From the NCBI GenBank assembly GCA_037968475.1, contig JBBKVO010000019.1, positions 1-64,000 on the forward strand: a stretch of 64,000 bases of DNA, read 5' to 3'. Origin of the DNA: SB11 sp037968475 (lineage in GTDB: Bacteria; Bacteroidota; Bacteroidia; UBA8524). The notes beneath the pieces are model-generated. The model worked only from the letters and a program-made list of their open reading frames with translations. It ran no database searches and was not told the origin of the DNA. The first letter of the stretch is position 1. Every line of letters starts with the position of its first letter. Positions 26,418-34,309 of the stretch are shown one piece after another. The translations under genes and the position numbers were made by a program.

Positions 26418-27668
26418 ATGAGAAATACAGTTATTGGAATAAATTATGCTAAACTCATTTTAGCATCTATAGTAATCGGACTTCTTGCAAGTTTAATCTC
26501 AGGTTCACTAAAAATAATAACAGATTATTGTCAAGAATATCTCTTTGAAGAAGGGAGGCACTTGCCTTTGCTATATGTAATATTTCCTTCTGTAGGAATT
26601 ACTCTAATTTATTTTTTACGAAAATATCTTTTTCAGAAAAGACAAAATAAGGGCATTAAGGAAATATATACAACGCTTGAAGACCGTAAAGACCACCTAC
26701 CTTTCTTTAAAATACCCTCACATTACTTTAACGGTTTTTTAACGGTAATTTTTGGAGGGTCAACTGGAATTGAGGTTTCTACAGTGGTGGCTACGGCAAC
26801 AATAGGAGCTGTAGCTCATAAAAGAAAAATTATAGCTAATTGTTACAAAACAGAGTTGATTTGTGCGGGAGTTTCTGCTGGAATAGCTACTTTGTTTGCT
26901 AGCCCACTAGTGGGTTTTGTTTTTGCCGTTGAGGTAATAGCCCGTGGGATAAATAAAACCATAATAACTAGTAGTGCTGTGGGTGCAGTAGTAGCGTGGG
27001 CATCTCTTTTATTTATGGGAGAGAGTAGGTTATTTGATTATACTGTTACTGATTGGCATTTAAGTGCGGTTCCTTATTTTATTGTGTTAAGTATTATTGC
27101 CGGCATGGTGGCAGTATATTTTACTAAAACAATTATATATATAAAAGAACGTTTTTCTCTTATACAAAATAATTTTATCCGTGTAAATACAGGTGCGGTG
27201 CTGGTAGGCATTTCAATTCTCTGTTTTCCTCAGTTGTTTGGCGATAGCTACCATGCAATTCCAGAATTGATGCAGCTATCGCAAAATACCCCCTTCTCAA
27301 TAAATTTAGTATTGATTCTTTTTGTAGTTGTTTTACTAAAACCCTTGGTTGCATCACTTACATTGGGTGCTGGTGGTGATGGCGGAGTGTTTGCGCCCAG
27401 CATAGTAACGGGTGCGGTAATAGGTATGCTTGTTGCGGTTGTATTAAATCACTTTTTCAACACCGATGTAATTGTCTTAAATTTTGCATTAATAGGTGCG
27501 GCGGCTATGCTTAGCGCATCAATTCATGCGCCTTTTACTTCAATTTTTTTGGCCTGTAGCCTTGTTTCCGGAGGGTATATAATTTTATACCAGCTATGCT
27601 TAGCTGTTTTATTGCAAAATATACTGCTCAATATTTTTACCGCTATACAGTATACACCTACAAAGTAA
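26418..27668 (+). CDS. ClC-family chloride channel or antiporter
   Basis: 416 aa membrane protein with about ten helices. GGSTGIEVSTVVATATIGAV near residue 113 matches the GxEGP filter region with the gating Glu kept but GP replaced by VS. GAGGDGGVFAPSIVTGAVIG near 315 is the GxFxP region. The first filter motif GSGIP is replaced by KGIKEI. It lies after the mer operon but with its own -7 element, so membership in the island is uncertain. Convergent with the hemerythrin gene. Confidence 0.85.
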   Translation: MRNTVIGINYAKLILASIVIGLLASLISGSLKIITDYCQEYLFEEGRHLPLLYVIFPSVGITLIYFLRKYLFQKRQNKGIKEIYTTLEDRKDHLPFFKIPSHYFNGFLTVIFGGSTGIEVSTVVATATIGAVAHKRKIIANCYKTELICAGVSAGIATLFASPLVGFVFAVEVIARGINKTIITSSAVGAVVAWASLLFMGESRLFDYTVTDWHLSAVPYFIVLSIIAGMVAVYFTKTIIYIKERFSLIQNNFIRVNTGAVLVGISILCFPQLFGDSYHAIPELMQLSQNTPFSINLVLILFVVVLLKPLVASLTLGAGGDGGVFAPSIVTGAVIGMLVAVVLNHFFNTDVIVLNFALIGAAAMLSASIHAPFTSIFLACSLVSGGYIILYQLCLAVLLQNILLNIFTAIQYTPTK

Positions 27669-27718
27669 TGCCTGTCTGATAAAGGACTTCCAGCATAGGG
27701 TAAAAGTATACATTAAAT

Positions 27719-28189
27719 TTATCCTTTCCCCCAAAACTCGTCTTCCCAGCCGCTTTCTGTTTCGCCTGTATCTTCTATTCTTTCTATCTCAGTTAATTGG
27801 TTTTCGCTTGCTTTTTTCTCAATTTCATTAAATAAAATCCTTTCTTCAAACCTTATATGGGTATCAAGTTCTTCTTCAATAAGGCTTAAAGATTTTACCA
27901 TGTTTTCGGTATCATTAAAAAGGCGCGTTAGCCTTCTATGCTCGGCCAATGCACGTTTTATCATCGGATGGTGATTACCTAATATAGGAAACAAGTATTT
28001 TTCTTCAATCGCAAAATGGGGTAGTAAATAGTTTGCATAAAACCAGTTGGCATAGTCCTTCATGCGTTTTATCTCAATCTCGTTTTTAAAACCATTGCGC
28101 ATTTTCCAACAAAACAATAACCCATTATGATGTTCTCTACTTATCGGTTTTAAAGATTTATGCCGTTTTATAGGTTCCCTTTTTTTCAT
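27719..28189 (-). CDS. Hemerythrin-domain protein
   Basis: 156 aa four-helix bundle. Metal-ligand candidates follow the hemerythrin pattern: REHHNGL near 19-25, HFAIEEKYLFP near 58-68, EHRRLTRLF near 84, and HIRFEERIL near 110. It may bind oxygen or nitric oxide at a di-iron site or help repair iron centres. It is the last gene of the eight-gene respiratory cluster and starts two bases after the membrane protein gene before it. Confidence 0.85.
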   Translation of the reverse strand: MKKREPIKRHKSLKPISREHHNGLLFCWKMRNGFKNEIEIKRMKDYANWFYANYLLPHFAIEEKYLFPILGNHHPMIKRALAEHRRLTRLFNDTENMVKSLSLIEEELDTHIRFEERILFNEIEKKASENQLTEIERIEDTGETESGWEDEFWGKG

Positions 28190-28191
28190 AA

Positions 28192-28623
28192 TTATTTAAA
28201 TTGTATGATTCCGAAAATAAAAAGGCTGATAGTTTTTAATACTTCGGCAATAATGTAATATAAGTGGCTACTTGTATGCTGCACCTGTTGGTGGTTTAAT
28301 ATCATGTCTGCTCGCTTATCAAGCAGGGGTATTAACCAAACGGTTTCAAGTATTAAAATTAGCAATGCTATAAAATAAAAAGAATGGATTTTTGATAATA
28401 ATTTCCCCTTATTTACCAAAATTCCAGCCGCTATTGCTATAGCAAATGCCCACTCAATTTTATTAAGTGCGTTAAATACAATTTTGCCTATACCTAAACC
28501 CAACTCGAGGGTGATACCGGGTGCACGAAACTTTAACCCCGCTTCTAAAAAGCTGATAGCACACACAGCCCCAACCCATAAGAAGGTTGATATTACTGAA
28601 ATTGGATATTTAACGTGTACCAT
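28192..28623 (-). CDS. Four-helix membrane protein, unknown function
   Basis: 143 aa from the ATG at 28623. A longer frame from 28707 would run into the globin gene and adds a basic, unstructured leader, so I reject it. Four helices are visible (about 8-27, 56-72, 82-101, 120-141). LKFRAPGITLELGLGIGKIV is reminiscent of small DUF4149-like proteins, but I am not sure. Tightly packed between the globin and hemerythrin genes. Confidence 0.6.
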   Translation of the reverse strand: MVHVKYPISVISTFLWVGAVCAISFLEAGLKFRAPGITLELGLGIGKIVFNALNKIEWAFAIAIAAGILVNKGKLLSKIHSFYFIALLILILETVWLIPLLDKRADMILNHQQVQHTSSHLYYIIAEVLKTISLFIFGIIQFK

Positions 28624-28625
28624 AA

Positions 28626-29015
28626 TTATTGTATGGAGTTTAAGTTGCCTTTTGTGCTGCTTTCTATTTTGTATAAAAACATTTCGGCCATTTTTATGCT
28701 TCGCCATTTGGCTTCTTCAGCTAACTCTCCCACAAAAAGCTCACAAACGGTGGAGTGAAAAAGTGCTAGCCACCTATCGAAATGCTGTTTTGATACTTGT
28801 AGCTGGGCGTGGGGGGCAAAAGGGCTGCCTTGGTATGTATGTTCGCCCAGCAAAACTGTTTGCCAAAACCTATACATTTTTTGCAAATGCTCAGGCCACC
28901 GGTCTTGTATCCTATGATTAAAAATATCAGCTAACAATACATCTTCGCGTACCTTAGTATAAAATGTATCTACCAGCAGTTTAATATCTTCTATTGTTTC
29001 AATTTCCTTTTTCAT
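28626..29015 (-). CDS. Group III truncated haemoglobin
   Basis: 129 aa. The length and motifs (LVDTFYTKVREDVLLADIFN, FWQTVLLGEHTYQGSPFAPH) fit group III truncated globins. The proximal haem ligand is H78 in VSKQHFDRWLALF. Members bind oxygen and nitric oxide; the exact role is open. It is within the oxidase cluster, which supports a function in gas chemistry. Confidence 0.9.
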   Translation of the reverse strand: MKKEIETIEDIKLLVDTFYTKVREDVLLADIFNHRIQDRWPEHLQKMYRFWQTVLLGEHTYQGSPFAPHAQLQVSKQHFDRWLALFHSTVCELFVGELAEEAKWRSIKMAEMFLYKIESSTKGNLNSIQ

Positions 29016-29035
29016 AAAACCCTAATTATAGGTTA

Positions 29036-29443
29036 TTAACTAAGCGATGTGATGGCATAAAATGCTGCCCAGCCAAAAAATGCTATTATCAGTATCCACA
29101 ACCAACTGGGCACACTTTGTGGCGTTTCGCTGCCCACAATCATAAATTTCTTTTGGTCGCCTTTATCGTAAGCATTTACCATGATGGGCAAAACACCATC
29201 TACCACATCGTTTTCTTTTATGCCTTCTACAGAAATTGCGGGGCCGTTGCGTACAATAAATTTTATCTTTTTTATTCCTTCTCTACCCGTAGGTGATTTG
29301 CTTACAATTTTTAGCAAATGTTCACCATCGGTAAGTTTGCGAGTATCCAGTTCAAATTGCACTGGTGCTGATAGTATGGCAATAGGTTTTGCGTTATCAT
29401 CAATAAACAAACTAATCTGGCTTTTTTCTTCAATTTGTTCCAT
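29036..29443 (-). CDS. Tail-anchored Ig-like protein of the oxidase cluster
   Basis: 135 aa. The first about 105 residues are predicted beta strands like an Ig or FN3 fold (LTDGEHLLKIVSKSPTGREG, IKFIVRNGPAISVEG), without a signal peptide. One membrane helix closes the protein (about 114-132, WLWILIIAFFGWAAFY). Similar small proteins accompany this oxidase type in Bacteroidota as far as I recall. It has no Cys and no haem motif. Function unknown; assembly factor or accessory subunit are guesses. Confidence 0.55.
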   Translation of the reverse strand: MEQIEEKSQISLFIDDNAKPIAILSAPVQFELDTRKLTDGEHLLKIVSKSPTGREGIKKIKFIVRNGPAISVEGIKENDVVDGVLPIMVNAYDKGDQKKFMIVGSETPQSVPSWLWILIIAFFGWAAFYAITSLS

Positions 29444-29447
29444 AATA

Positions 29448-29708
29448 CTACGGGTTAATAACTGTATTTTTAATATGGGTTGATTTTTTTTCGCCGGGAT
29501 GTATGAGGTATTTTAACGAAAATATAAGGGTTGCTATGGTTATTAATGCCATAACGGCAACTATTACCCAATCCCAACTGCTGCTTGGGCCTGCCCCGTG
29601 TGTTAAGCCTTGTGTTGCTTTAGGTTGTTGAAGCTGGCAGGCATCGCAGGCTATGGCCACCTGCCCAATCATAAAAAAAGCCAACATTATTAAGTATCTT
29701 AATTTCAT
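29448..29708 (-). CDS. Small exported membrane protein with CxxC
   Basis: 86 aa. A signal peptide (about 1-19) leads to CDACQLQQP, a CxxC pair just after the cleavage site, then a membrane helix (about 45-65) and a basic tail. The CxxC is not followed by His, so it is not a haem c site; it could bind copper or act in redox. It sits between the cytochrome gene and the Ig-like gene. Confidence 0.5.
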   Translation of the reverse strand: MKLRYLIMLAFFMIGQVAIACDACQLQQPKATQGLTHGAGPSSSWDWVIVAVMALITIATLIFSLKYLIHPGEKKSTHIKNTVINP

Positions 29709-29715
29709 CTTTCAA

Positions 29716-30723
29716 TTATTTTTTAGCGGTGGTTTTAATAAATTCTATCACTTTTTTAACCTCCTCTACATCTACTTTTTGTGCACTGTTGCCCCAGCTT
29801 GCTTTTTCGTAATTAATAATGGCTGTTACCTGTTCAGGAGTAAAGTTACTGTTTATGCCTACGGCGGGCATTACAGCATATTCCTGCCTTGCATCGTAAC
29901 CCTTCATAATAATAGTTACATATAACTCTAAGTCTGTCCCGTTGGCAATAGGGCTGCCTTTTAGTGGAGGGAATGCCCCCTTAAGTCCTTCTCCGTTTGC
30001 TTGATGACAACTTTGACAATAGTTGGTATATAGCTCCTTACCATCAGGCAATAATTTATTTTCGGCACTAACCGCACTTGCTTTTTCTTCTCTTTTATAT
30101 AAAAAGTCAGTTGGTGGTGTACCGTCGGGCAATGGGGTTTGTTTCAATGCTTGCAGATAGGCTACCAAATGTAGGGCATCTTTTGTAGCTACTATTTTAC
30201 CGGTAATGCCTTTGCGGTAATTATCAGGCACAATAATCTCTACATCATCAGGGCTTAATTCTTTTTTTACTTCAAACAACCAAGGGTAAGCAGGCATTAT
30301 GGAGGGTGCTACCACGGCTCGTGGCTGAAATAAATGCACCAAATGCCATGCTGCGAGCGGTTGGCGGATGCCTATGTTGGTTAAATCGGGGCCCGTTCTT
30401 TCTGTACCCATAAGTGTAGCTGTATTTCGCCACAAGTCGGTACGAGTATTGGCAGCATAATCGGCAGCAATGCTTGGCCTGTTGCCCCACATTTTGTCCA
30501 TATCCACATTGCGGACTTGTTGGGTGTGGCAGGCTACACAACCTTCAGCTATAAATACTTTTTTGCCTTTAATAGCTTCTGTACTTAACTCCACTGCATT
30601 TGGCAATGGTGCGTTGTTTTGCTGGTTGTTAATGGCCGGAACGATGGCTACCATAATTGTGAGCCCTAAAAACAGTAGCAATGCACTGCCAAATAGTTTT
30701 TTATGATTATTAAATAGTTCCAT
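29716..30723 (-). CDS. CcoO-like cytochrome c fused to second cytochrome c domain
   Basis: 335 aa. One N-terminal membrane helix (about 12-30) anchors a periplasmic part. The first haem site CVACHTQQVRNVDMD near 62, with ERTGPDLTNIGIRQPLAAWH and IMPAYPWLF, is that of CcoO (subunit II of cbb3 oxidase). The second haem site CQSCHQANGEGLKGAFPPL near 238 belongs to an added cytochrome c domain like those of CcoP. So the two electron-entry subunits appear merged into one chain. It starts 11 bases after the oxidase subunit I gene. Confidence 0.85.
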   Translation of the reverse strand: MELFNNHKKLFGSALLLFLGLTIMVAIVPAINNQQNNAPLPNAVELSTEAIKGKKVFIAEGCVACHTQQVRNVDMDKMWGNRPSIAADYAANTRTDLWRNTATLMGTERTGPDLTNIGIRQPLAAWHLVHLFQPRAVVAPSIMPAYPWLFEVKKELSPDDVEIIVPDNYRKGITGKIVATKDALHLVAYLQALKQTPLPDGTPPTDFLYKREEKASAVSAENKLLPDGKELYTNYCQSCHQANGEGLKGAFPPLKGSPIANGTDLELYVTIIMKGYDARQEYAVMPAVGINSNFTPEQVTAIINYEKASWGNSAQKVDVEEVKKVIEFIKTTAKK

Positions 30724-30734
30724 AATTTTAGTGC

Positions 30735-32480
30735 TTATAGGGTTTCCGATTCTCCCAATTCTTCTTTCGCTTTAAGAATATCTATTGCGTTTTTTGGTAT
30801 TTGCACCTCTGCTTTTTTTGTTACCATTACATAAAAGTTATAGGCAAAAACAATGTGCGAAAGCCACATTAGCGTGCCACCTATTGCCCGCCACAACCAG
30901 TAGGGTGCCATTGCCACAACACTATCAATAAATGGTTTGCCTTCCATCCACATCAATCCTTTTTGGGTAGCTCCAATCATTAGAGGAACGGTATAGAACA
31001 AAAGGCCTATTAGTGCCAGCCAAAAATGTGCTCCCACAGCAATTTGTGGAGGTTCTTTGCCTGTAAGCCTAGGCACAACGGTGTATATAAATGCCCAAAG
31101 CATGAATGAAATAATACCGTACATGGTAAGGTGCGAGTGTGCCACAGTAAAATCAGTAAAATGCCACACAAGGTTGGTGAATCTAAATGCTTCGGCCGTG
31201 CCTTGTAACGACCCTGTGAAATAGAATATGATTCCAATAAGATAGAATGGTAATGTATAACTACCTGCCAGTTTTGACCACGAACCTTTAAAAGTCATTA
31301 AAAAGTTTGTTGTGCCCGCTGCCACAGGTATTATCATACCCACACTGCCTACAATGGCTACTGTTTGCAACCACCATGGTATAGCACTAAATATAAAGTG
31401 GTGTGTGCCTATAAGGGTATAAAAAAGTATTTGCGCCCAAAAAGCCAGTATCCCTAAACTATATGAGTAAATAGGCTTATTAAGTTGCTGGGGCAAAAAA
31501 TAATACATAAGCCCTAGCGAGAATAGCATAAACCACATGCCTACGCCTTGATGCATATAATAGCCCTGCACTATGGTTTCGCCCAAGCCGTTTTGCCAGC
31601 TTGGCCAATAGGCTACTACGGTAATAACCAGCAAAAACATAATGGCTGATACCATATACCAGTTAGATACATAAATCTCTTTTGTGGTACGACGGGCTAT
31701 GGTTCTTATATAATTAACCAACGATAGTATTATACCTATTCCAAAAACAAGCATTACAGGCCAAACATACTCACGGTATTCACCGCCTCCATTGTTTACC
31801 CCACCCATTAGCAAAACTGTGCCTAATAAAATGGCTACGTTTATTATTATTAATGAAATATAACCTGTGCGTATACTTGCCACCGGTACATTGCTTACCC
31901 TTGATACTACATAATACCCTAAGCCCAACATTGCCAGCGATGTCCAGCCCCAAAATACAGCGTTGGTATGTACCGGCCTTAGCCTGCCAAAGCTTAACCA
32001 GCTGATATGGTCAATATCAGGTTTGACAAATTTTATCCCTAAATACTCACCCACAGTAGTGCCAAACAATAACCAGAACGTGGCACAGCCTAAAAAGGCA
32101 AGTATCAGTTTTGTTAATTCAGCATCAATATAAGGTCGTTTTTGGCCTTTCTTTTTAGCAGCTATAAAACGTAATACTTCCTTGTTGCTCACATTATCAA
32201 TTAAACCTTTCTCATCGGTTGGGTTATCTGTCCCTGCCAATTCTGTATTTGTAAGCACGTACTCCAGTTCCTTTTTGCGGTGCTGCAATTGCAGCAACTC
32301 TTCAGGGCTCAGGTTTTTTAGGTTTTTGTTAAACTTTTCCAGTTCGTTTTTCTGAACCCATAACCTAATCAATGCTCTAAGTTTCACTACCACTAAAAGT
32401 GATGCAAAAACCACAGGTAATATTACCAACACAATTGTGATTAATATTCCCGATTCTTTAAACAGATTTGACGTTTCCAT
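30735..32480 (-). CDS. ccoN: cbb3-like haem-copper oxidase subunit I
   Basis: 581 aa. The core carries RPVHTNAVFWGW (low-spin haem His), YMHQGVGMWFMLFSLGLMYY (copper His), PIYSYSLGILAFWAQ with the Tyr region of cbb3 helix VII, GTHHFIFSAIPWW (His pair) and HFTDFTVAHSHLTMYG (haem ligands). An added N-terminal helix and about 90 charged residues precede the core, which is unusual. The conserved Tyr region argues for oxygen reduction, but the gene company (globin, hemerythrin, Rrf2 regulator) leaves room for a nitric oxide reductase. No CcoP, CcoQ, CcoS or CcoI gene is nearby. Confidence 0.82.
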   Translation of the reverse strand: METSNLFKESGILITIVLVILPVVFASLLVVVKLRALIRLWVQKNELEKFNKNLKNLSPEELLQLQHRKKELEYVLTNTELAGTDNPTDEKGLIDNVSNKEVLRFIAAKKKGQKRPYIDAELTKLILAFLGCATFWLLFGTTVGEYLGIKFVKPDIDHISWLSFGRLRPVHTNAVFWGWTSLAMLGLGYYVVSRVSNVPVASIRTGYISLIIINVAILLGTVLLMGGVNNGGGEYREYVWPVMLVFGIGIILSLVNYIRTIARRTTKEIYVSNWYMVSAIMFLLVITVVAYWPSWQNGLGETIVQGYYMHQGVGMWFMLFSLGLMYYFLPQQLNKPIYSYSLGILAFWAQILFYTLIGTHHFIFSAIPWWLQTVAIVGSVGMIIPVAAGTTNFLMTFKGSWSKLAGSYTLPFYLIGIIFYFTGSLQGTAEAFRFTNLVWHFTDFTVAHSHLTMYGIISFMLWAFIYTVVPRLTGKEPPQIAVGAHFWLALIGLLFYTVPLMIGATQKGLMWMEGKPFIDSVVAMAPYWLWRAIGGTLMWLSHIVFAYNFYVMVTKKAEVQIPKNAIDILKAKEELGESETL

Positions 32481-32493
32481 ACGCTAGTTATAA

Positions 32494-32509
32494 AGGACAA
32501 AAAAGTCCT
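32494..32509. promoter_or_regulatory. Dyad before the oxidase gene, candidate Rrf2 operator
   Basis: AGGAC-AAAAAA-GTCCT, a perfect 5-6-5 inverted repeat about 21 bases upstream of the oxidase ATG. On the minus strand it reads GGACTTTTTTGTCCT, which resembles GGATAAACTTGTCCT before the regulator gene. It could also form a weak hairpin in the mRNA. Confidence 0.5.
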
Positions 32510-32527
32510 GTATTTTTGTAAATTTTT

Positions 32528-32962
32528 TTAACTCTTCAAAAATGTAAAGCCTAAGTAAAGCCCTTGTGTAAGCTCGTAAATATTAGTGGTTTCAAGCATT
32601 TTTCTTAGGTCTTCTCTAATAGTCTTAAATTTATTGTGTACAGGGCAGGGTCTTTTTTCTGAACAGGCCTTAAGACCTAAACCACAACCAATATAAATTG
32701 AGTCGCCATCAATAGCTGATACGATTTGTTGTAGCCTAATATCTCTCATTTTAACCTCTTCAATCTCAAACCCGCCAGTAGGGCCTTTTACAGAATGTAT
32801 GATTTTATTTTTGGCTAACTGTTGTAAAATTTTGGCAGTGAAAGCCTCGGGTGAATTTATTTGTTTGGCAATATCTTTAAGACCAACTCGCCTCCCTTCT
32901 AATGATTGGGTGGCTATATAGATTGTTGCCCTAATGCCATATTCACAAGCCTTTGAAAACAT
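32528..32962 (-). CDS. Rrf2-family regulator with three-Cys cluster motif
   Basis: 144 aa from the ATG at 32962; a longer frame to 33010 would start upstream of the -7 element (32981-32988). The N-terminus is the winged helix (YGIRATIYIATQSLEGRRVG, ILQQLAKNKIIHSVKGPTGG). C93, C100 and C106 in IGCGLGLKACSEKRPC are placed as in IscR and NsrR, where they hold an iron-sulphur cluster. It heads the respiratory cluster, so it is likely a nitric oxide, oxygen or iron-sulphur sensor for it. Confidence 0.88.
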   Translation of the reverse strand: MFSKACEYGIRATIYIATQSLEGRRVGLKDIAKQINSPEAFTAKILQQLAKNKIIHSVKGPTGGFEIEEVKMRDIRLQQIVSAIDGDSIYIGCGLGLKACSEKRPCPVHNKFKTIREDLRKMLETTNIYELTQGLYLGFTFLKS

Positions 32963-32980
32963 ATATTTAAAATTGTGTGG

Positions 32981-33019
32981 CAAAGGTAAGTATATTTTAA
33001 TATAGGACAAGTTTATCCG
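32981..33019 (-). promoter_or_regulatory. Rrf2 gene promoter with overlapping dyad
   Basis: On the minus strand TTG (33008-33010) and TACCTTTG (32981-32988) are separated by 19 bases. The dyad AGGAC-AAGTTT-ATCCG (33004-33019) covers the -33 element, a good place for self-repression, and resembles the site before the oxidase gene. Confidence 0.6.
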
Positions 33020-33082
33020 ATATTAACAATATGGGAGCTTTATTTTTGATTGTGAGCTAACCCAAAATATAACAAGTACAGC

Positions 33083-33209
33083 CTATTTATTTTTCAGTTG
33101 CACCAATATCTCCGATGTTTTTTCCATTTCATTTGGAAGTTTATTATAGCCAAGTATTTGCCTATTGATATTAACCTTATAAAATAAACATCTCAAAAAC
33201 TGTAAAGTA
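33083..33209 (-). pseudogene. Truncated gene tail next to an IS end
   Basis: On the minus strand about 42 codons read LRCLFYKVNINRQILGYNKL and EKTSEILVQLKNK to a stop at 33083. The upstream part is cut by the insertion-sequence end at 33209-33253. No family recognised. Confidence 0.35.
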
Positions 33210-33253
33210 AAAACCGTATCAGACCTCGTGTCAACCTATTTCAGGACAAGACA
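33209..33253 (-). repeat. Insertion-sequence end (copy A)
   Basis: Read on the minus strand it starts TGTCTTGTCCTGAAATAGGT and matches the left 45 bases of the mini-element at 35347-35403 with one indel. It lies in inverted orientation to that copy. Confidence 0.7.
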
Positions 33254-33495
33254 CATTGGTCGTTTCAAGAGACGTTGTTTTAAATCTGCTGTGTTTTTGA
33301 TATTCTATTTGAGGCAAAATTACCGTTTCCTGCTCAAGGGTCTTTTTATACATATTTATAATGAATATAGTTACACTCTACTATCAGAAGTATAGATAAT
33401 TTAGGATAAATATGGTTTTTTTAAGTTAATCGGTAAAATTCAACTTACCCGATAGGTAGACAAAAATTGTTAACTAGGAGTAACCAAAAAATGTA
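33254..33495. other. Intergenic, nothing recognised
   Basis: About 240 AT-rich bases between the IS end and the promoter of the thioredoxin-like gene. No open frame or hairpin of note. Confidence 0.4.
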
Positions 33496-33503
33496 TAAAT
33501 TTG
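33496..33503 (+). promoter_or_regulatory. -7 element of the secreted thioredoxin-like gene
   Basis: TAAATTTG fits TAnnTTTG, 22 bases before the ATG at 33526. Confidence 0.5.
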
Positions 33504-33525
33504 ATTTTTAGAGAACTACTAACCA

Positions 33526-34302
33526 ATGAAAAAGTTTATTCTTTATTTTGGGGCATTGTTTTGCATTTTGACTCAAAACATACAAGCCCAAACTACTGCT
33601 ACGGATTTTACGGTAAAAGACTGTAACAATAAGGAGCATAGCTTATTCTCAGTATTAAATGAGGGTAAAGTAGTAGTAATGGTGTGGGTGATGCCCTGTG
33701 GAAGCTGTATCGGCCCTGCAAAAACTGCGTATAATGTTTCGTTGAGTTTTGCCTCAAGCCATCCTGAAAAGGTAATTTATTATCTTATCGATGATGAGGC
33801 AAATACAAATTGTACCGCCTTAACCAATTGGGCGACAGGTAATGCTATTTATCCTGCCTCAACCTTTTCAAATTCTGCAATTTCGATGAATGATTACGGC
33901 TCATTCGGGATGCCTAAAATTGTTATTTTGGGAACAGAAGACCATGTGATTTTTTTCAATAAAAATTATACTGATGCTGCCAACCCGACTGAAATCCAAA
34001 ATGCGATTAACAATGCGCTTGCTGCCACAGTGGATGTGGAAGAATTAAGTGATTTTGCTGAAAATATTAATGTATTTCCTAATCCTGCAATTGCTAAAAC
34101 ACTGGTAACCTACGTTAATAAAACATATTCAGACGTTAATATCGAAGTGTATAATTTTCAGGGACAATTACTTAAATCAGAAAGAATTGAAAACCAGACT
34201 GCAGGAAAACAGGAGTATGAGTTAGATGTTACTTCTTTTGCCAATGGTATTTATTGCATTAAAATAAATGGAGATGTTTTGAAACTGACCGTTCAGAATT
34301 AA
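33526..34302 (+). CDS. Secreted thioredoxin-like protein with T9SS tail
   Basis: 258 aa. A signal peptide (about 1-21, ending IQAQ) precedes a thioredoxin-fold domain with the active site MPCGSCIGPA (CGSC near residue 58-61) and the cis-Pro region SFGMPKIVIL. The C-terminal about 75 residues form a type A sorting domain (VFPNPAIAKTLV to LKLTVQN). It would work outside the cell or on its surface, an unusual place for this redox domain. Eight bases separate it from the barrel gene, so they form an operon. Confidence 0.82.
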   Translation: MKKFILYFGALFCILTQNIQAQTTATDFTVKDCNNKEHSLFSVLNEGKVVVMVWVMPCGSCIGPAKTAYNVSLSFASSHPEKVIYYLIDDEANTNCTALTNWATGNAIYPASTFSNSAISMNDYGSFGMPKIVILGTEDHVIFFNKNYTDAANPTEIQNAINNALAATVDVEELSDFAENINVFPNPAIAKTLVTYVNKTYSDVNIEVYNFQGQLLKSERIENQTAGKQEYELDVTSFANGIYCIKINGDVLKLTVQN

Positions 34303-34309
34303 TTAACGT

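Noticed and set aside
28484..28921. 145-codon open frame on the plus strand
   Set aside because: It runs antisense to the clear truncated haemoglobin and membrane protein genes.
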